Shown: positions 16,815 through 25,982 of the stretch, piece after piece | Position numbering within the stretch: position 1 is the stretch's first letter | How the letters are laid out: every line of letters starts with the position of its first letter | Source: Paenibacillus sp. 37 | Lineage (GTDB): Bacteria > Bacillota > Bacilli > Paenibacillales > Paenibacillaceae | Assembly (NCBI RefSeq): GCF_008386395.1 | Contig: NZ_CP043761.1 | Coordinates: 1,302,001-1,366,000, forward strand | Direction: 5' to 3' | Length of the DNA stretch: 64,000 bases | The notes under the pieces: model-generated | Told to the model about the DNA's origin: nothing | The model's input: only the letters and a program-made list of their open reading frames with translations | Databases searched by the model: none | Translations under genes and position numbers: made by a program

Positions 16815-16943
16815 CCACTAGTACAATTCTTAGACATGAAGTATATGAAGCTTTGAATGGATATGTAAGGATGGGTGGATGGATCGGCAAATTTAAGTGT
16901 GAATGTAAAAGAGAAATATAAGCATACAAGCCTAATATACGAA

Positions 16944-16982
16944 AGAGGCCCTGCATAATGGTATGCGGGGCCTCTTTTTTAT
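16944..16982 (+). terminator. Strong terminator after sigma/anti-sigma operon
   Basis: AGAGGCCCTGCAT pairs with GTATGCGGGGCCTCT around a four-base loop and runs into seven T residues. Confidence 0.88.
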
Positions 16983-17054
16983 GCACCAGATTTACGGGGA
17001 AAGCAAGTGCCTAACAAATTCATCTTCAGAAAAGAGCGGTTACCTTTTACGGAA

Positions 17055-18116
17055 TTATGCCGATTCCCTTGGAATCAAGGTGGTCGATAACATCACTGTC
17101 TCTTTAGGTGTCCCCGGGCGTTCGATCCGACGTTGTAAAGCTTCAACGGCACGTTGTCCGAGTTCCTCTTTGCACAGATTAACCGTTGTCAGGGGCGGGG
17201 AGGAAGTAACCGCAGAGTGTACATTGTCGATACCGATGACAAGGCAATCTTTAGGCGTGGAGATGCCCATCTCCTGTAATTTGTGCATCCACTGCAAGGC
17301 AATATCATCATTAACACCAATCCAGGCATCGGGACGTTCGTCTTCTGGCATGTTTTGAATGTCAGTGGCTAACTGGTTAACCCATTCCCCGTTCTCATAC
17401 GGAATATTCCATTCTCTGAAGCTGGTCGTATGACTGGTATCCACATGGAAATGGTTCAAGGCCAACTCAATCCCGATCTTCCGCTGCGCGAAGCTTGCGG
17501 CACGACCATCATCTGTGATAAGGCCAATCCGTTGACAATTCATCGACATCAAATATCTCGCCACCGTGATACCTGCTTCCAGATTATCATGGCTGATTGT
17601 ATCACAATTCAACAATGGCTCCTGATGATCTACGAGAATAATAGGTCGACCCGTCTGAGATAGTCTTTGCAGTACCGTATGAGGAAAAGCGCCCATGACA
17701 ATAATCCCTGCACAATGTTCCCAGTCCAAATGAGGTGCAATAGCTTTTTCGGGAGAGGTGTTCTCGTCCGTCACTCCGAGTGAGGGAGATACAATGGCAT
17801 GATGCCAACCACGCTCATTACAGGCGGAGATCATACCTGACAGAACACGTTGCCAGTAGTGGGGTTCACCGCGGTTGAGCTGATTCATGCAAATGAGAAC
17901 AAACGGGGGATCGGACGGATCTACATGGTTTGCAGCAGCAGGGCTATTGCTAGTACCTGGAGTACTTTGGCGATATCCCAAAGCCCGAGCGAGTTCCAGT
18001 ACCCGTGCGCGTGTCGCTTCACTGACACCCGTCTTGCCACTGAGTGCGCGGGAGACGGCATATTTGGATAATCCGAGCTGGTCAGCCAGCGTCTGAATGG
18101 ATACTTTGCGTGACAT
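17055..18116 (-). CDS. LacI family transcriptional regulator
   Basis: Sugar-responsive repressor of 353 residues. The N-terminal DNA-binding domain reads VSIQTLADQLGLSKYAVSRALSGKTGVSEATRARV with the hinge helix region after it, and residues about 65-350 form the periplasmic-binding-protein-like ligand domain (GIIVMGAFPHT, LVDHQEP, DAWIGVNDDIALQWM, VIGIDNVHSAVTSSPPLTTV). ATG 18116 follows GAAGGAGT. It is divergent from the GH125 mannosidase gene and probably controls it in response to a mannoside or other sugar. Confidence 0.92.
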   Translation of the reverse strand: MSRKVSIQTLADQLGLSKYAVSRALSGKTGVSEATRARVLELARALGYRQSTPGTSNSPAAANHVDPSDPPFVLICMNQLNRGEPHYWQRVLSGMISACNERGWHHAIVSPSLGVTDENTSPEKAIAPHLDWEHCAGIIVMGAFPHTVLQRLSQTGRPIILVDHQEPLLNCDTISHDNLEAGITVARYLMSMNCQRIGLITDDGRAASFAQRKIGIELALNHFHVDTSHTTSFREWNIPYENGEWVNQLATDIQNMPEDERPDAWIGVNDDIALQWMHKLQEMGISTPKDCLVIGIDNVHSAVTSSPPLTTVNLCKEELGQRAVEALQRRIERPGTPKETVMLSTTLIPRESA

Positions 18117-18216
18117 ATCATTACTCCTTCGTATGTAAGCGAACTGCATAATTCCATTGAGATGACCTCTAAGAATTGACGATCCTCTTCGGACACAGTA
18201 CACTTACAAATAATAA

Positions 18217-18239
18217 TGTTATTATAAATTATCATAACA
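18217..18239. promoter_or_regulatory. Palindromic operator candidate before GH125 gene
   Basis: TGTTAT at 18217-18222 and ATAACA at 18234-18239 form a dyad with a further partly symmetric AT-rich centre, in the 157 bases between lacI-type gene and mannosidase. A second ATAACAATAGAGTTAT element follows it. Position and symmetry suit LacI-family binding, although the centre lacks the usual CG. Confidence 0.45.
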
Positions 18240-18273
18240 AAAATAACAATAGAGTTATAAGGAGACGACATCC

Positions 18274-19593
18274 ATGGAACAGTTCAGATTACCGAAAATC
18301 CCTATGCCACAACTGGAATTGCCACAAGCTGTGCAGGATATTCTGACTGAGGCGGACGAGCGTTTGCAACATCGACCGAGATTGCTGGCTCAGTTTCGAA
18401 ATTGTTTTCCGAATACACTGGAAACGACCACGAAGCTACTGGAGGATGGGACAACCTTTGTGATTACAGGGGATATTCCCGCCATGTGGTTAAGGGATTC
18501 CGTAGAGCAGGTCATGCATTATGTTCCGCTTGCGAAGGATGATGAGAAGTTGCAGCGTATTATCGGAGGCCTGATCAAACGGCATACGTTTTACGCTGAT
18601 ATGGATATCTATGCCAATGCGTTCAATGAAACAGCGAATGGATGGCATTGGGATGCCAATGATGAGACGGAGATGTCACCCTGGGTGTGGGAACGGAAGT
18701 TTGAATTGGATTCCCTCTGTTTCTCCATGAAGCTGGCTTATACATATTGGCGGGAGACGGAACTTACGGATATATTCGATGAGCGATTCAAGAAAGTGAT
18801 GGAGAATATCGTACAACTATGGGAGACGGAGCAGCATCACGCAGAGCAATCACCTTACCGGTTCATGCGGCGCAATTGTCCTGCCCATGATACGCTGCGT
18901 AATGAAGGATTGGGTATGCCGGTGAATTATACGGGGATGATCTGGTCCGGATTTCGTCCGAGTGATGATGCCTGTGATTTTCATTATAATATTCCGGCGA
19001 ACATGTTCGCTGCGGTAACCTTGCGCCAGATGGGGGAGATCGCGAAGTGGGTGTTCCGGGATGAGCAGCTGGTGAGTCAAATGGCTCGTTTGGAAGAAGA
19101 GATACGACATGGCATTTCCCTGTACGGTACTTACCGTCATCCAGAGTATGGACAGATATATGCCTATGAGACGGACGGTTACGGCAACTTTTGTCTGATG
19201 GATGATGCGGGCACGCCTGGGCTGATGTCCATCCCGTATATGGAGTTTTCTTCGATTGAAGACAAGGTGTATCAGAACACACGTCGATTTATTCTGAGTA
19301 AGGAAAATCCGTTCTACTATGAAGGGAAGGTAGCCAAAGGGATCGGTAGCCCGCACACCCCGCCGGGATACATCTGGCACATGGCGTTATCCATGCAGGG
19401 TCTGACCGCAGACAATGATGAGGAAATGCTGGCCATGATTGAATTGCTGGAGAACACGGATGCGGATACGGGATATATGCATGAAGGCTTCCACGCCGAT
19501 GATCCCAGCACGTTCACTAGACCATGGTTTGCTTGGTCCAATAGCCTCTTCTCACAACTGGTGTACAAGGCAATGAAAAAAGGAATTCTATAA
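18274..19593 (+). CDS. Glycoside hydrolase family 125, exo-alpha-1,6-mannosidase
   Basis: Cytoplasmic metal-independent alpha-mannosidase of 439 residues. The family is recognised by DGTTFVITGDIPAMWLRDSVEQV near residue 55-75, the NGWHWD and ELDSLCF segments, MPVNYTGMIWSGFRPSDDACDFHYNIPANMFA near 210-245, and GFHADDPSTFTRPWFAWSNSLF close to the end; the acidic residues in these blocks form the inverting active site. GH125 enzymes remove alpha-1,6-linked mannose. AAGGAGACG precedes the ATG. There is no transporter in the adjacent genes. Confidence 0.92.
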   Translation: MEQFRLPKIPMPQLELPQAVQDILTEADERLQHRPRLLAQFRNCFPNTLETTTKLLEDGTTFVITGDIPAMWLRDSVEQVMHYVPLAKDDEKLQRIIGGLIKRHTFYADMDIYANAFNETANGWHWDANDETEMSPWVWERKFELDSLCFSMKLAYTYWRETELTDIFDERFKKVMENIVQLWETEQHHAEQSPYRFMRRNCPAHDTLRNEGLGMPVNYTGMIWSGFRPSDDACDFHYNIPANMFAAVTLRQMGEIAKWVFRDEQLVSQMARLEEEIRHGISLYGTYRHPEYGQIYAYETDGYGNFCLMDDAGTPGLMSIPYMEFSSIEDKVYQNTRRFILSKENPFYYEGKVAKGIGSPHTPPGYIWHMALSMQGLTADNDEEMLAMIELLENTDADTGYMHEGFHADDPSTFTRPWFAWSNSLFSQLVYKAMKKGIL

Positions 19594-19627
19594 AAGATAC
19601 ATGATAAAAAAAGAGTTCTTACTGCTC

Positions 19628-19727
19628 TTGAAGTGGCCGTTCCGGTTACGAATCGTTCTTTTGATCGCTGTTATCCCCGGATTTCCTGATCGACTTTTGT
19701 AAAGTCGAAATCCGGTGATAAAGGCGA
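19628..19727 (-). repeat. Structured dispersed repeat, copy A
   Basis: A hairpin-forming element without coding potential. Read on the minus strand, its core is 19/20 identical to one at 38830-38849, and ungapped similarity continues over about 50 bases (19712 down to 19664 matches 38801-38849). The stem pairs CCGGATTTC with GAAATCCGG around a smaller CGACTTT/AAAGTCG hairpin, and an outer TTATC/GATAA extends it. This fills most of the 300-base gap between the mannosidase and dehydrogenase genes. Confidence 0.6.
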
Positions 19728-19836
19728 ACACTTCGTTTCTTCAGAATCGATTTCGTTCCCTGCACTACTTTTACTATCGAGCGCGACTGTTTTTTGAACG
19801 ACATCATTTTTAGAATAGGAGAGTGGGTAAAAAAAC

Positions 19837-19879
19837 AACAAAGCCCAAACTGCTGAAATTTGCAGTTTGGGCTTTGTTT
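19837..19879. terminator. Bidirectional terminator
   Basis: CAAAGCCCAAACTGC pairs with GCAGTTTGGGCTTTG, flanked by A- and T-rich ends. It ends the minus-strand dehydrogenase gene and may also stop readthrough from the mannosidase gene. Confidence 0.85.
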
Positions 19880-19900
19880 AATTGATGTACACAGGCTTTT

Positions 19901-20956
19901 CTATGTGTTTTTCAGTAGATCGGCGATGAAGACTTTTTGGCCTGTGCGGGCGCTTTCCAGGGAAGCGAGGACCATGGCCATGCTGAACTGGTTATCACTG
20001 CAATCGGTCTCAGGTAATCGTCCGGATTCCAGTGCGGCGAACATGTCTTCGAGACAGCCGTGATGACCTGTTTTGTCCATGACAGGCAGTTCCGCTTCAA
20101 TCCGCTCGCTTGGCTGGAAAAAGGATGGTTTGCCGTCAGCATCCAGGCTTTGCGCAGTAACCACCTCAGCATAGATGTCATCATGACCATCCCAGATGGC
20201 GGTACCTTTTTCACCGATTACGCGCCAGCTTGCTTCCCATGATGTGGGTACACCCTCTGCGCACCAGGACCCGCGATAGTTGAAAACGGACCCGTCAGAC
20301 ATCTCAAATATACATAACGCCATCGCATTGCCCTGATACCAGGAACCTGGAGGGTTGAACTCATGGCAGTACACCGATACCGGGTTGGCTCCGAGAATAT
20401 ACCGTGCCTGATCAAACGTATGTATTGCCATATCGAGCAGCAGCGGGCTATCCATCAGATCACGGAATCCGCCAAAGTGTGGCCCGAGGAAGAAGTCAGC
20501 CCCTGCGTAACCTACCTGCCCTATAGCTCCGCCGGAAATGAGGTGCTGGTAGGCGCGGATACGCGGATCGAAACGGCGGTTCTGCATGACGGCTTGAATG
20601 TGTCCTGTACTGCGAGCGGTTTGCACAATATCTGTGCAGTCGGAGAAGGACTCTGCCAGTGGTTTTTCGCCAAATACATGACATCCTTCCTTCAGCGCTG
20701 TCATGGCAATGCCGTAATGACTCGCCGGAATCGTGACATCGAATACGATATTAGCACCAGTCGCTTGAATGGCTTCACGGATATCGGTGAACGTAGGGCA
20801 GGTGAGCCCATGTCTTGCAGCAAAAGCAAGGGCTGTCTGTTCATACAGATCGACCAGTCCCACGATTTCTGTATCTGGCCTTTGCAAAGCATAATCCGCC
20901 CACGTGTTTGCCATGGCACCGCAGCCGGCGATAATTACCCGATAAGGATGAGTCAA
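19901..20956 (-). CDS. Gfo/Idh/MocA family oxidoreductase
   Basis: NAD(P)-dependent sugar or inositol dehydrogenase-like protein of 351 residues. The Rossmann domain starts with VIIAGCGAMAN (a GxGxxA/G fingerprint), the conserved EKP motif is in HVFGEKPLAESF near residue 95, and the C-terminal alpha/beta substrate domain carries LLDMAIHTFDQARYILG with the usual catalytic His. TTG 20956 is taken as start because AAGGAGATG lies seven bases before it. It follows a TIM-barrel isomerase gene by 48 bases, so the two act in one sugar-derivative pathway. Confidence 0.9.
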   Translation of the reverse strand: MTHPYRVIIAGCGAMANTWADYALQRPDTEIVGLVDLYEQTALAFAARHGLTCPTFTDIREAIQATGANIVFDVTIPASHYGIAMTALKEGCHVFGEKPLAESFSDCTDIVQTARSTGHIQAVMQNRRFDPRIRAYQHLISGGAIGQVGYAGADFFLGPHFGGFRDLMDSPLLLDMAIHTFDQARYILGANPVSVYCHEFNPPGSWYQGNAMALCIFEMSDGSVFNYRGSWCAEGVPTSWEASWRVIGEKGTAIWDGHDDIYAEVVTAQSLDADGKPSFFQPSERIEAELPVMDKTGHHGCLEDMFAALESGRLPETDCSDNQFSMAMVLASLESARTGQKVFIADLLKNT

Positions 20957-21004
20957 GTTCTCATCTCCTTCGCATGGATTGTGTTATACAGCTCGCATGG
21001 TTTC

Positions 21005-21892
21005 CTATACCGGATTGGGCACAAAATCGCCTCCGCGGCATTGTTTCAAATATCGCAATGCATGCACCTGTCCGGTCATTTCAAGTTCGTCTTTGTAGAC
21101 GGGATCATGCCAGCCTTCAATATCAATCGTGCCCTGATAACCGTTCTGACGCAGAATGGTGATAATGTCTGCCCAGTTGTTATCCCCGAAGCCCGGGGTG
21201 CGGTGCCAGACAAATTCCCGTGGACCGTGTACGCCGTATTCCTTGACAATGTCCCAGGCAATCGTGGCATCTTTACCATGTACGTGGAAGACTTTGTGAG
21301 CCCATTTGCGCAGCTGTGGAATCGGATCGATCAGGCTGGACATTTGATGGCAAGGCTCCCACTCCAGGCCTACATTTTCATCCGGAACAGCATCAAACAT
21401 CATCTCCCAGGCCGTTGGATTATGGGCAATGTTCCAGTCGCCTGTCTGCCAGGTTCCTCCCATATCACAGTTTTCAAAAGCAATCCGTACACCCCGGTCT
21501 GCTGCCCGGCGTGCCAGTTCACCAAATACTTCCTTGAACCGGGGGATGGACTCGTTAATGGGTTGATCGGTTAATCGTCCGGTGAACCCGGAGACGATAT
21601 CTGCACCAAAAAGCTGTGCATGATCGATAACCCGCTCCCAGCTTGCCAGTGTATCGGCGTTGTCTCCGGCTCCGGTGAGCGGGTTACCAAATACACTCAC
21701 CGCGGAGATGACAATACCTTGTTCGTCCACGATTTCACGGACACGTTTGGCTGTTTCCTTCAGGTCCAGATCGCCAGTTGTTTGCCAGAAGGTCAGGTTA
21801 AATGATTCGAAGCCGTGTTGCATGATCTGCGGGATAACGCGGACGGCGTCCTGCCCGCCTACAAGGGTACCGATGCGTAATGATTTATTCAT
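21005..21892 (-). CDS. Sugar phosphate isomerase/epimerase, TIM barrel
   Basis: Xylose-isomerase-like TIM-barrel protein (AP endonuclease family 2 fold), 295 residues. Metal-ligand positions are suggested by FENCDMGG near 150, GLEWEPCH near 185, FHVHGKDA near 212 and IDIEGWHDP near 258. Such enzymes epimerise or isomerise ketoses, hydroxypyruvate or inosose. GGAGTGAAA precedes the ATG. First gene of a two-gene unit with the Gfo/Idh dehydrogenase; an AraC regulator lies divergently upstream. Confidence 0.88.
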   Translation of the reverse strand: MNKSLRIGTLVGGQDAVRVIPQIMQHGFESFNLTFWQTTGDLDLKETAKRVREIVDEQGIVISAVSVFGNPLTGAGDNADTLASWERVIDHAQLFGADIVSGFTGRLTDQPINESIPRFKEVFGELARRAADRGVRIAFENCDMGGTWQTGDWNIAHNPTAWEMMFDAVPDENVGLEWEPCHQMSSLIDPIPQLRKWAHKVFHVHGKDATIAWDIVKEYGVHGPREFVWHRTPGFGDNNWADIITILRQNGYQGTIDIEGWHDPVYKDELEMTGQVHALRYLKQCRGGDFVPNPV

Positions 21893-22021
21893 GGTTGTAT
21901 TTCACTCCAATATTGGCTTATAGTACTTCGTGACACATTCATTATAGCCGTGGATTAAAGGGATGGCTCTAAACAATCTTGTGTAATAATAGTCGGATCT
22001 TGTGAAGAGGGGGAAGAAGTC

Positions 22022-22918
22022 GTGCTGGATCTGAAAGCGCTTCACGAAAATACCCGAATTGACCATAAATCACATCCATTTCAGCTGTTCCAAAATCGGT
22101 GTTCAGATATGAAAGCGGAAGAATGTATTCTGTATTTGCATTGGCATGAACATTTTGAGTTGATTATCATGCGCAAGGGCAGTGCGCTGTTTCATATTGA
22201 TAGCAAACCTTATGTGGTTCGCGCAGGTGAGGTCATCATCATTCCTGGAGGTACATTGCATGTCGGATATGCTCTGGATGACGGGGATGTGCATTATGAT
22301 TCCGTTGTGGTCAACCGTGCACTGTTCCATGATTTCACTCATGATCCTGTGCATGAGCAATATGTCGCGCCGTATTTGGAAGGAAGGGTGAGGTTTCCGG
22401 TCAAACCGGCAGAGGAAAACAAAGCCTGCACAGGCTATTATTCTTTGCTGAATGAAGCTGTGGAGGAAATGGCGTTACAGCCCCCGGCTTATCAGCTGGT
22501 AGTGAAGTCCAAACTGCATGCTTTGTTCACCCTGCTTGCGCGAACCTTTATGCCACAGCAGTTGCCGGATCGATCGGTGGGATCGTATTTTCCCAATCGC
22601 GAACGTTTCAAACAGTTGATTGCACAGATTGAAGCGGACCCCACAGGTAAGATGTCTGTTACGGAAGCGGCAAGCCACGTGGGACTGAATGCGTATCACT
22701 TCTGCAAAATGTTCAAAAAGCTGACCGGACGTACCTTTGTTGAATACGTGAACGGGTGCAGAATGAGTGAGGCAGAGCAACTGCTGCAAGGCAGTAGTCT
22801 GACCATTACAGAGATCGCCGCCAGAGTCGGCTGTGACAACGCCAACTATTTTACGAAACTGTATAAGCAATACAAGGGGATGACTCCCTCCCAGTGGCGG
22901 TTGAAGAAAGAAGGTTGA
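22022..22918 (+). CDS. AraC family regulator with cupin sensor
   Basis: Regulator of 298 residues. Residues about 30-110 form a cupin (HWHEHFELIIMRKGSALFHID, GEVIIIPGGTLH), the usual sugar-binding arm of AraC proteins. Residues about 195-295 contain the two helix-turn-helix motifs (SVTEAASHVGLNAYHFCKMFKKLTG and SLTITEIAARVGCDNANYFTKLYKQYKGMTPSQWR). It starts at GTG 22022 after GAGGGGG. It lies 129 bases from, and divergent to, the isomerase/dehydrogenase pair and is likely to activate it. Confidence 0.92.
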   Translation: MLDLKALHENTRIDHKSHPFQLFQNRCSDMKAEECILYLHWHEHFELIIMRKGSALFHIDSKPYVVRAGEVIIIPGGTLHVGYALDDGDVHYDSVVVNRALFHDFTHDPVHEQYVAPYLEGRVRFPVKPAEENKACTGYYSLLNEAVEEMALQPPAYQLVVKSKLHALFTLLARTFMPQQLPDRSVGSYFPNRERFKQLIAQIEADPTGKMSVTEAASHVGLNAYHFCKMFKKLTGRTFVEYVNGCRMSEAEQLLQGSSLTITEIAARVGCDNANYFTKLYKQYKGMTPSQWRLKKEG

Positions 22919-22976
22919 GTCACAAAAATGCTCCGTTCATCGTCATGTATGCATCAAGCGGAAGGGATTGATATAC

Positions 22977-24296
22977 ATGATACAGAATCACAATAAGCCG
23001 ATATGGGATGTTGTCATCGTGGGAGCAGGCATTGCCGGATTAACCGCCTCGATATATCTGGCACGGGCGGGCCAGACTGTACTGTTGCTCGACAAAGGAA
23101 AACATCCCGGAGGCCGGGCTATTTCGACTGAGATCGCAGCCGCACGCGTAAACTTGGGAGCCCATGCTCTCAGTAAGAGTGCGCTTCCCATTCTGAAAGA
23201 GGTAGGTGTAACACCTACCGGATCAGTACCGAAACCGCCAGGCACATTGGTGTTCGAAGGAACAAACGGCGGTTATAGAGCGATTCCTCTAGCTCAGCTC
23301 TTGCTCGGATCGTTCTTGAAATGGCAGGAGAAGTGCCAGCTTCTCCGGTTCTACAGTTCTCTCCGAAAGGTAGATACATCCGTTTTGCATAACGTTAGTT
23401 TGCAGACTTACCTGGAAACCCTGGTTTCCAGTCCACGTGTACGTAGTGTCGTATTTGGGCTCGTTCGTTTGAGCACCTATTGCGATGCTCCTGATCAGGT
23501 AAGTGCTGGCGCTGTCATTGAACAACTCAAACAGGACCAAGTGTTGTATATAGATGGAGGCTGGCAATTCCTCGTTAGTCGGCTGACAGAACAAGCTCAG
23601 CAGGCGGGTGTATCCATCCGCACAAGCTCGGTCGTACGAGAAATTGTCGGAGGTTATCCCCAAATGATGGTTTCCTTAAAAGATGGTTCACAGTTGACGA
23701 CTCGCCACGTGATATCCACTGCGGGTCCAATGGATACGTTAGCTCTCCTCAATCCCGCTCTTACACCCATGGAAGTGGAAGCCTATAAAAAGTTAACTCC
23801 TGTTCGTGCCGCGTGTCTGGATCTTGTCGTAACGGGGATGCCTCAACCAAAGACGAAATTTGTTTTAGGCGCCGATTACCCGTTGTACTACTCCAACCAT
23901 TCCGCCGCGGCTTCCTTATCAGAGAACCCGGCAAACGAGGTTGTGCATGTCATGAAGTATTTGTCGGCTTCAATCCATTCGGACCCCACGCAGGATGAAC
24001 ACGAGCTTAAAGGCTTTCTTGATTTCATTCAGCCGGGGTGGCGCGAGCACGTCGTTCAGCAGCGTTTCCTTCCGCGAATGCTTGTCTCGCATGGCATCGT
24101 CACCGCAGCGAATGGCGGCCTCCCGGGCAGGCCTGGACCTGCGGTCAAAGGAAGACCCGGACTCTATGTTGCTGGCGATTGGGTAGGAGCTGAGGGGATG
24201 TTGATTAACGCCTCTTTAGCGAGCGCGAAAGAGGCTGCTCAAATGATAATAGCAGGTAGAGAAAAAGATAAGGAAGGGATGTATCATGGAGCTTGA
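22977..24296 (+). CDS. FAD-dependent amine oxidase/phytoene desaturase-like protein
   Basis: Flavoprotein of 439 residues. The dinucleotide-binding motif VVIVGAGIAGLTASIYLARAG opens the protein and is followed by the second glycine-rich LLDKGKHPGGRA, both typical of the amine oxidase/carotenoid desaturase group. The C-terminus has the FAD-contacting GRPGPAVKGRPGLYVAGDWVGAEGMLINASL. GAAGGGA supports ATG 22977. It overlaps the next gene, an ECF41-like sigma factor, by 11 bases, so oxidase and sigma factor are co-expressed. The substrate is unknown. Confidence 0.85.
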   Translation: MIQNHNKPIWDVVIVGAGIAGLTASIYLARAGQTVLLLDKGKHPGGRAISTEIAAARVNLGAHALSKSALPILKEVGVTPTGSVPKPPGTLVFEGTNGGYRAIPLAQLLLGSFLKWQEKCQLLRFYSSLRKVDTSVLHNVSLQTYLETLVSSPRVRSVVFGLVRLSTYCDAPDQVSAGAVIEQLKQDQVLYIDGGWQFLVSRLTEQAQQAGVSIRTSSVVREIVGGYPQMMVSLKDGSQLTTRHVISTAGPMDTLALLNPALTPMEVEAYKKLTPVRAACLDLVVTGMPQPKTKFVLGADYPLYYSNHSAAASLSENPANEVVHVMKYLSASIHSDPTQDEHELKGFLDFIQPGWREHVVQQRFLPRMLVSHGIVTAANGGLPGRPGPAVKGRPGLYVAGDWVGAEGMLINASLASAKEAAQMIIAGREKDKEGMYHGA

Positions 24297-25197
24297 TTTG
24301 GTATACAGAACGTACAGACCTCTTCTTCTTTCCATCGCATATCGTATGTTAGGATCTGTCACTCATGCTGAGGATTTGGTGCAGGATGCATTTGTAACGG
24401 TACAACAGCAGGATATCCATAAGGAGGGTGGCCCTGTTCGTAACCTAAAAGCGTACTTATGCAAAATGGTTACGAACCGTTGTCTGGATTACTTGAAATC
24501 AACACGTAAAAAAAGAGAGGTATATATCGGACCATGGCTGCCCGAACCTCTAGTGCAAGACTACATGGTTGCTCCAGGATCGGCTTCAGCAGCGGGGCAG
24601 GATCCACTCCAAACGATTGAACTGGAAGATACGATCTCGTACGCCTTTCTTGTCATGCTTGATCGGCTAACTCCAATTGAGCGCGCGGTATTTGTTCTAC
24701 GAGAAGCCTTCGAATTTGATTATTGCGATATTGCAAACTTCGTGAACAAGACGGAGCTGGGATGCCGCAAGATTTACAGTCGTCTCAAACGTAAAATCCA
24801 AGACGAGCCGGAAGTCGAGTTGACCCCCAGCGCACAGTCCGAGCAGCTTGCACTTCGTTTCCTCCAGGCCACCTCTACTGGTGATATGGAAGAGCTCTTC
24901 AGAATGCTTTCGGACGATATCGTGCTGTATAGTGATGGTGGCGGTAAAGTCATGGCAGCAATTAAACCCGTTACATCAAGCCAGCGAGTTCTTGCGTTCA
25001 TTCAAGGGCTTGTATCCAAAAGTGACAGTAAGGGGGCTGTGCGGCTCGTCAAGATCAACGGACAACTTGGATTTGTATTAAGCAGCCCCTCCGAGGCATT
25101 CCCAACTGTTGTCAGTCTTGCGTTCAGAAACGACCGCGTTCAACGGATTTATCTCATGCGTAATCCAGATAAGCTGCGGCATTTGAATTTAGGGTAA
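24286..25197 (+). CDS. ECF41-type sigma factor with SnoaL-like tail
   Basis: Sigma factor of 303 residues, longer than ordinary ECF factors. Region 2 (AEDLVQDAFVTVQ near 25) and region 4 (ITP-like LTPIERAVFVLREAFEFDYCDIANFVNKTELGCRKIYSRLKRKI near 125-165) are followed by a SnoaL-like domain (about 180-300). That domain has the ECF41 hallmarks DGGGK near 225 and a terminal NPDKL. In ECF41 factors this extension acts in place of a separate anti-sigma factor. The overlap with the oxidase gene matches known ECF41 neighbourhoods, where the partner is an oxidoreductase. Confidence 0.9.
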   Translation: MELDLVYRTYRPLLLSIAYRMLGSVTHAEDLVQDAFVTVQQQDIHKEGGPVRNLKAYLCKMVTNRCLDYLKSTRKKREVYIGPWLPEPLVQDYMVAPGSASAAGQDPLQTIELEDTISYAFLVMLDRLTPIERAVFVLREAFEFDYCDIANFVNKTELGCRKIYSRLKRKIQDEPEVELTPSAQSEQLALRFLQATSTGDMEELFRMLSDDIVLYSDGGGKVMAAIKPVTSSQRVLAFIQGLVSKSDSKGAVRLVKINGQLGFVLSSPSEAFPTVVSLAFRNDRVQRIYLMRNPDKLRHLNLG

Positions 25198-25229
25198 GGT
25201 TCATTTGGGAGAGATGGCATTAGACAAAC

Positions 25230-25275
25230 AAAACCCGGAGGATCGCCAATCTCTGGCGATTCTCCGGGTTATTTT
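25230..25275. terminator. Strong bidirectional terminator
   Basis: AACCCGGAG...ATCGCCA pairs with TGGCGAT...CTCCGGGTT over about 17 pairs with A/T flanks, between the sigma gene and the convergent kinase gene. Confidence 0.87.
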
Positions 25276-25298
25276 ATTGGAGTGAGTTTGCAACATGC

Positions 25299-25982
25299 TT
25301 ATTTCATAAACCTGGAGAACAGACGATTGGCTTTCTTGGCGAGGTCGTCCATTTTGACGTTGGCATGATCAAGTTGATTGTACCCCCATTTGATCGTCTG
25401 CAGCATGCGCGGAGATATGGGCGTTCCTTTAATCCGCGGATAGATATTGTGATAAGCCCAGACGAGATGCTCCCAGCGATTGTCATTGCCGTCCTGAATA
25501 TACTCGGATACGTCAATCACTTTCCCGCGCCCGTTCTGGAGAATTACATTTTTCAGATGAATGTCGCGAGGGTTCAGCCCACGGCTGCGAACGGCTTCTC
25601 GCGCTGCGTCCACATCAAGCATCACCTGCTCGGGGACGGGGATTCCCTTTTCCAAACATTCCAGCAAGGTATCCCCGGGTTCAAAACTGATCACAAGCAC
25701 ATTCCGGCCGCTGCCATAATAGGTAGGGAAGTATGGGAGACCTTTGAGCTGCTCGTATACCTGTTTTTCATTTTCGAGTTTGTCCAAGGCATGATCCGAG
25801 TACATCTTGAAGGCATACTGCGGCAAGCCGTCATACGTAAATACAGCCGCATCCGTACCGGTGCCAATGCAATTCAATCCTTCTACATCGCCGATGATGT
25901 TCACGAGCTCATTCCGGTCGCTTCCGATGACTTGGATCTGTTGTAGTGCTTCTTCCGCCTGGAACCAATCCGGTCGATTCAT
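25299..25982 (-). CDS. Small Ser/Thr kinase-like protein (YrzF-like)
   Basis: Protein kinase-like fold of 227 residues. Seen are a glycine-rich loop GTGTDAAVF, an ATP-binding Lys in YAFKMY, a catalytic loop RDIHLKN (near 140), and KVIDVSEY in place of DFG. The C-terminal lobe is short. B. subtilis YrzF and RIO-like kinases share this compact layout; an aminoglycoside phosphotransferase-like role is an alternative. AAAAGGAGG precedes the ATG on the minus strand. No nearby gene suggests a target. Confidence 0.75.
   Translation of the reverse strand: MNRPDWFQAEEALQQIQVIGSDRNELVNIIGDVEGLNCIGTGTDAAVFTYDGLPQYAFKMYSDHALDKLENEKQVYEQLKGLPYFPTYYGSGRNVLVISFEPGDTLLECLEKGIPVPEQVMLDVDAAREAVRSRGLNPRDIHLKNVILQNGRGKVIDVSEYIQDGNDNRWEHLVWAYHNIYPRIKGTPISPRMLQTIKWGYNQLDHANVKMDDLAKKANRLFSRFMK

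Noticed and set aside
20363..21574. 403-codon plus-strand open frame
   Set aside because: It lies opposite two well-supported genes (Gfo/Idh dehydrogenase and TIM-barrel isomerase), has no ribosome binding site and its translation matches no family.
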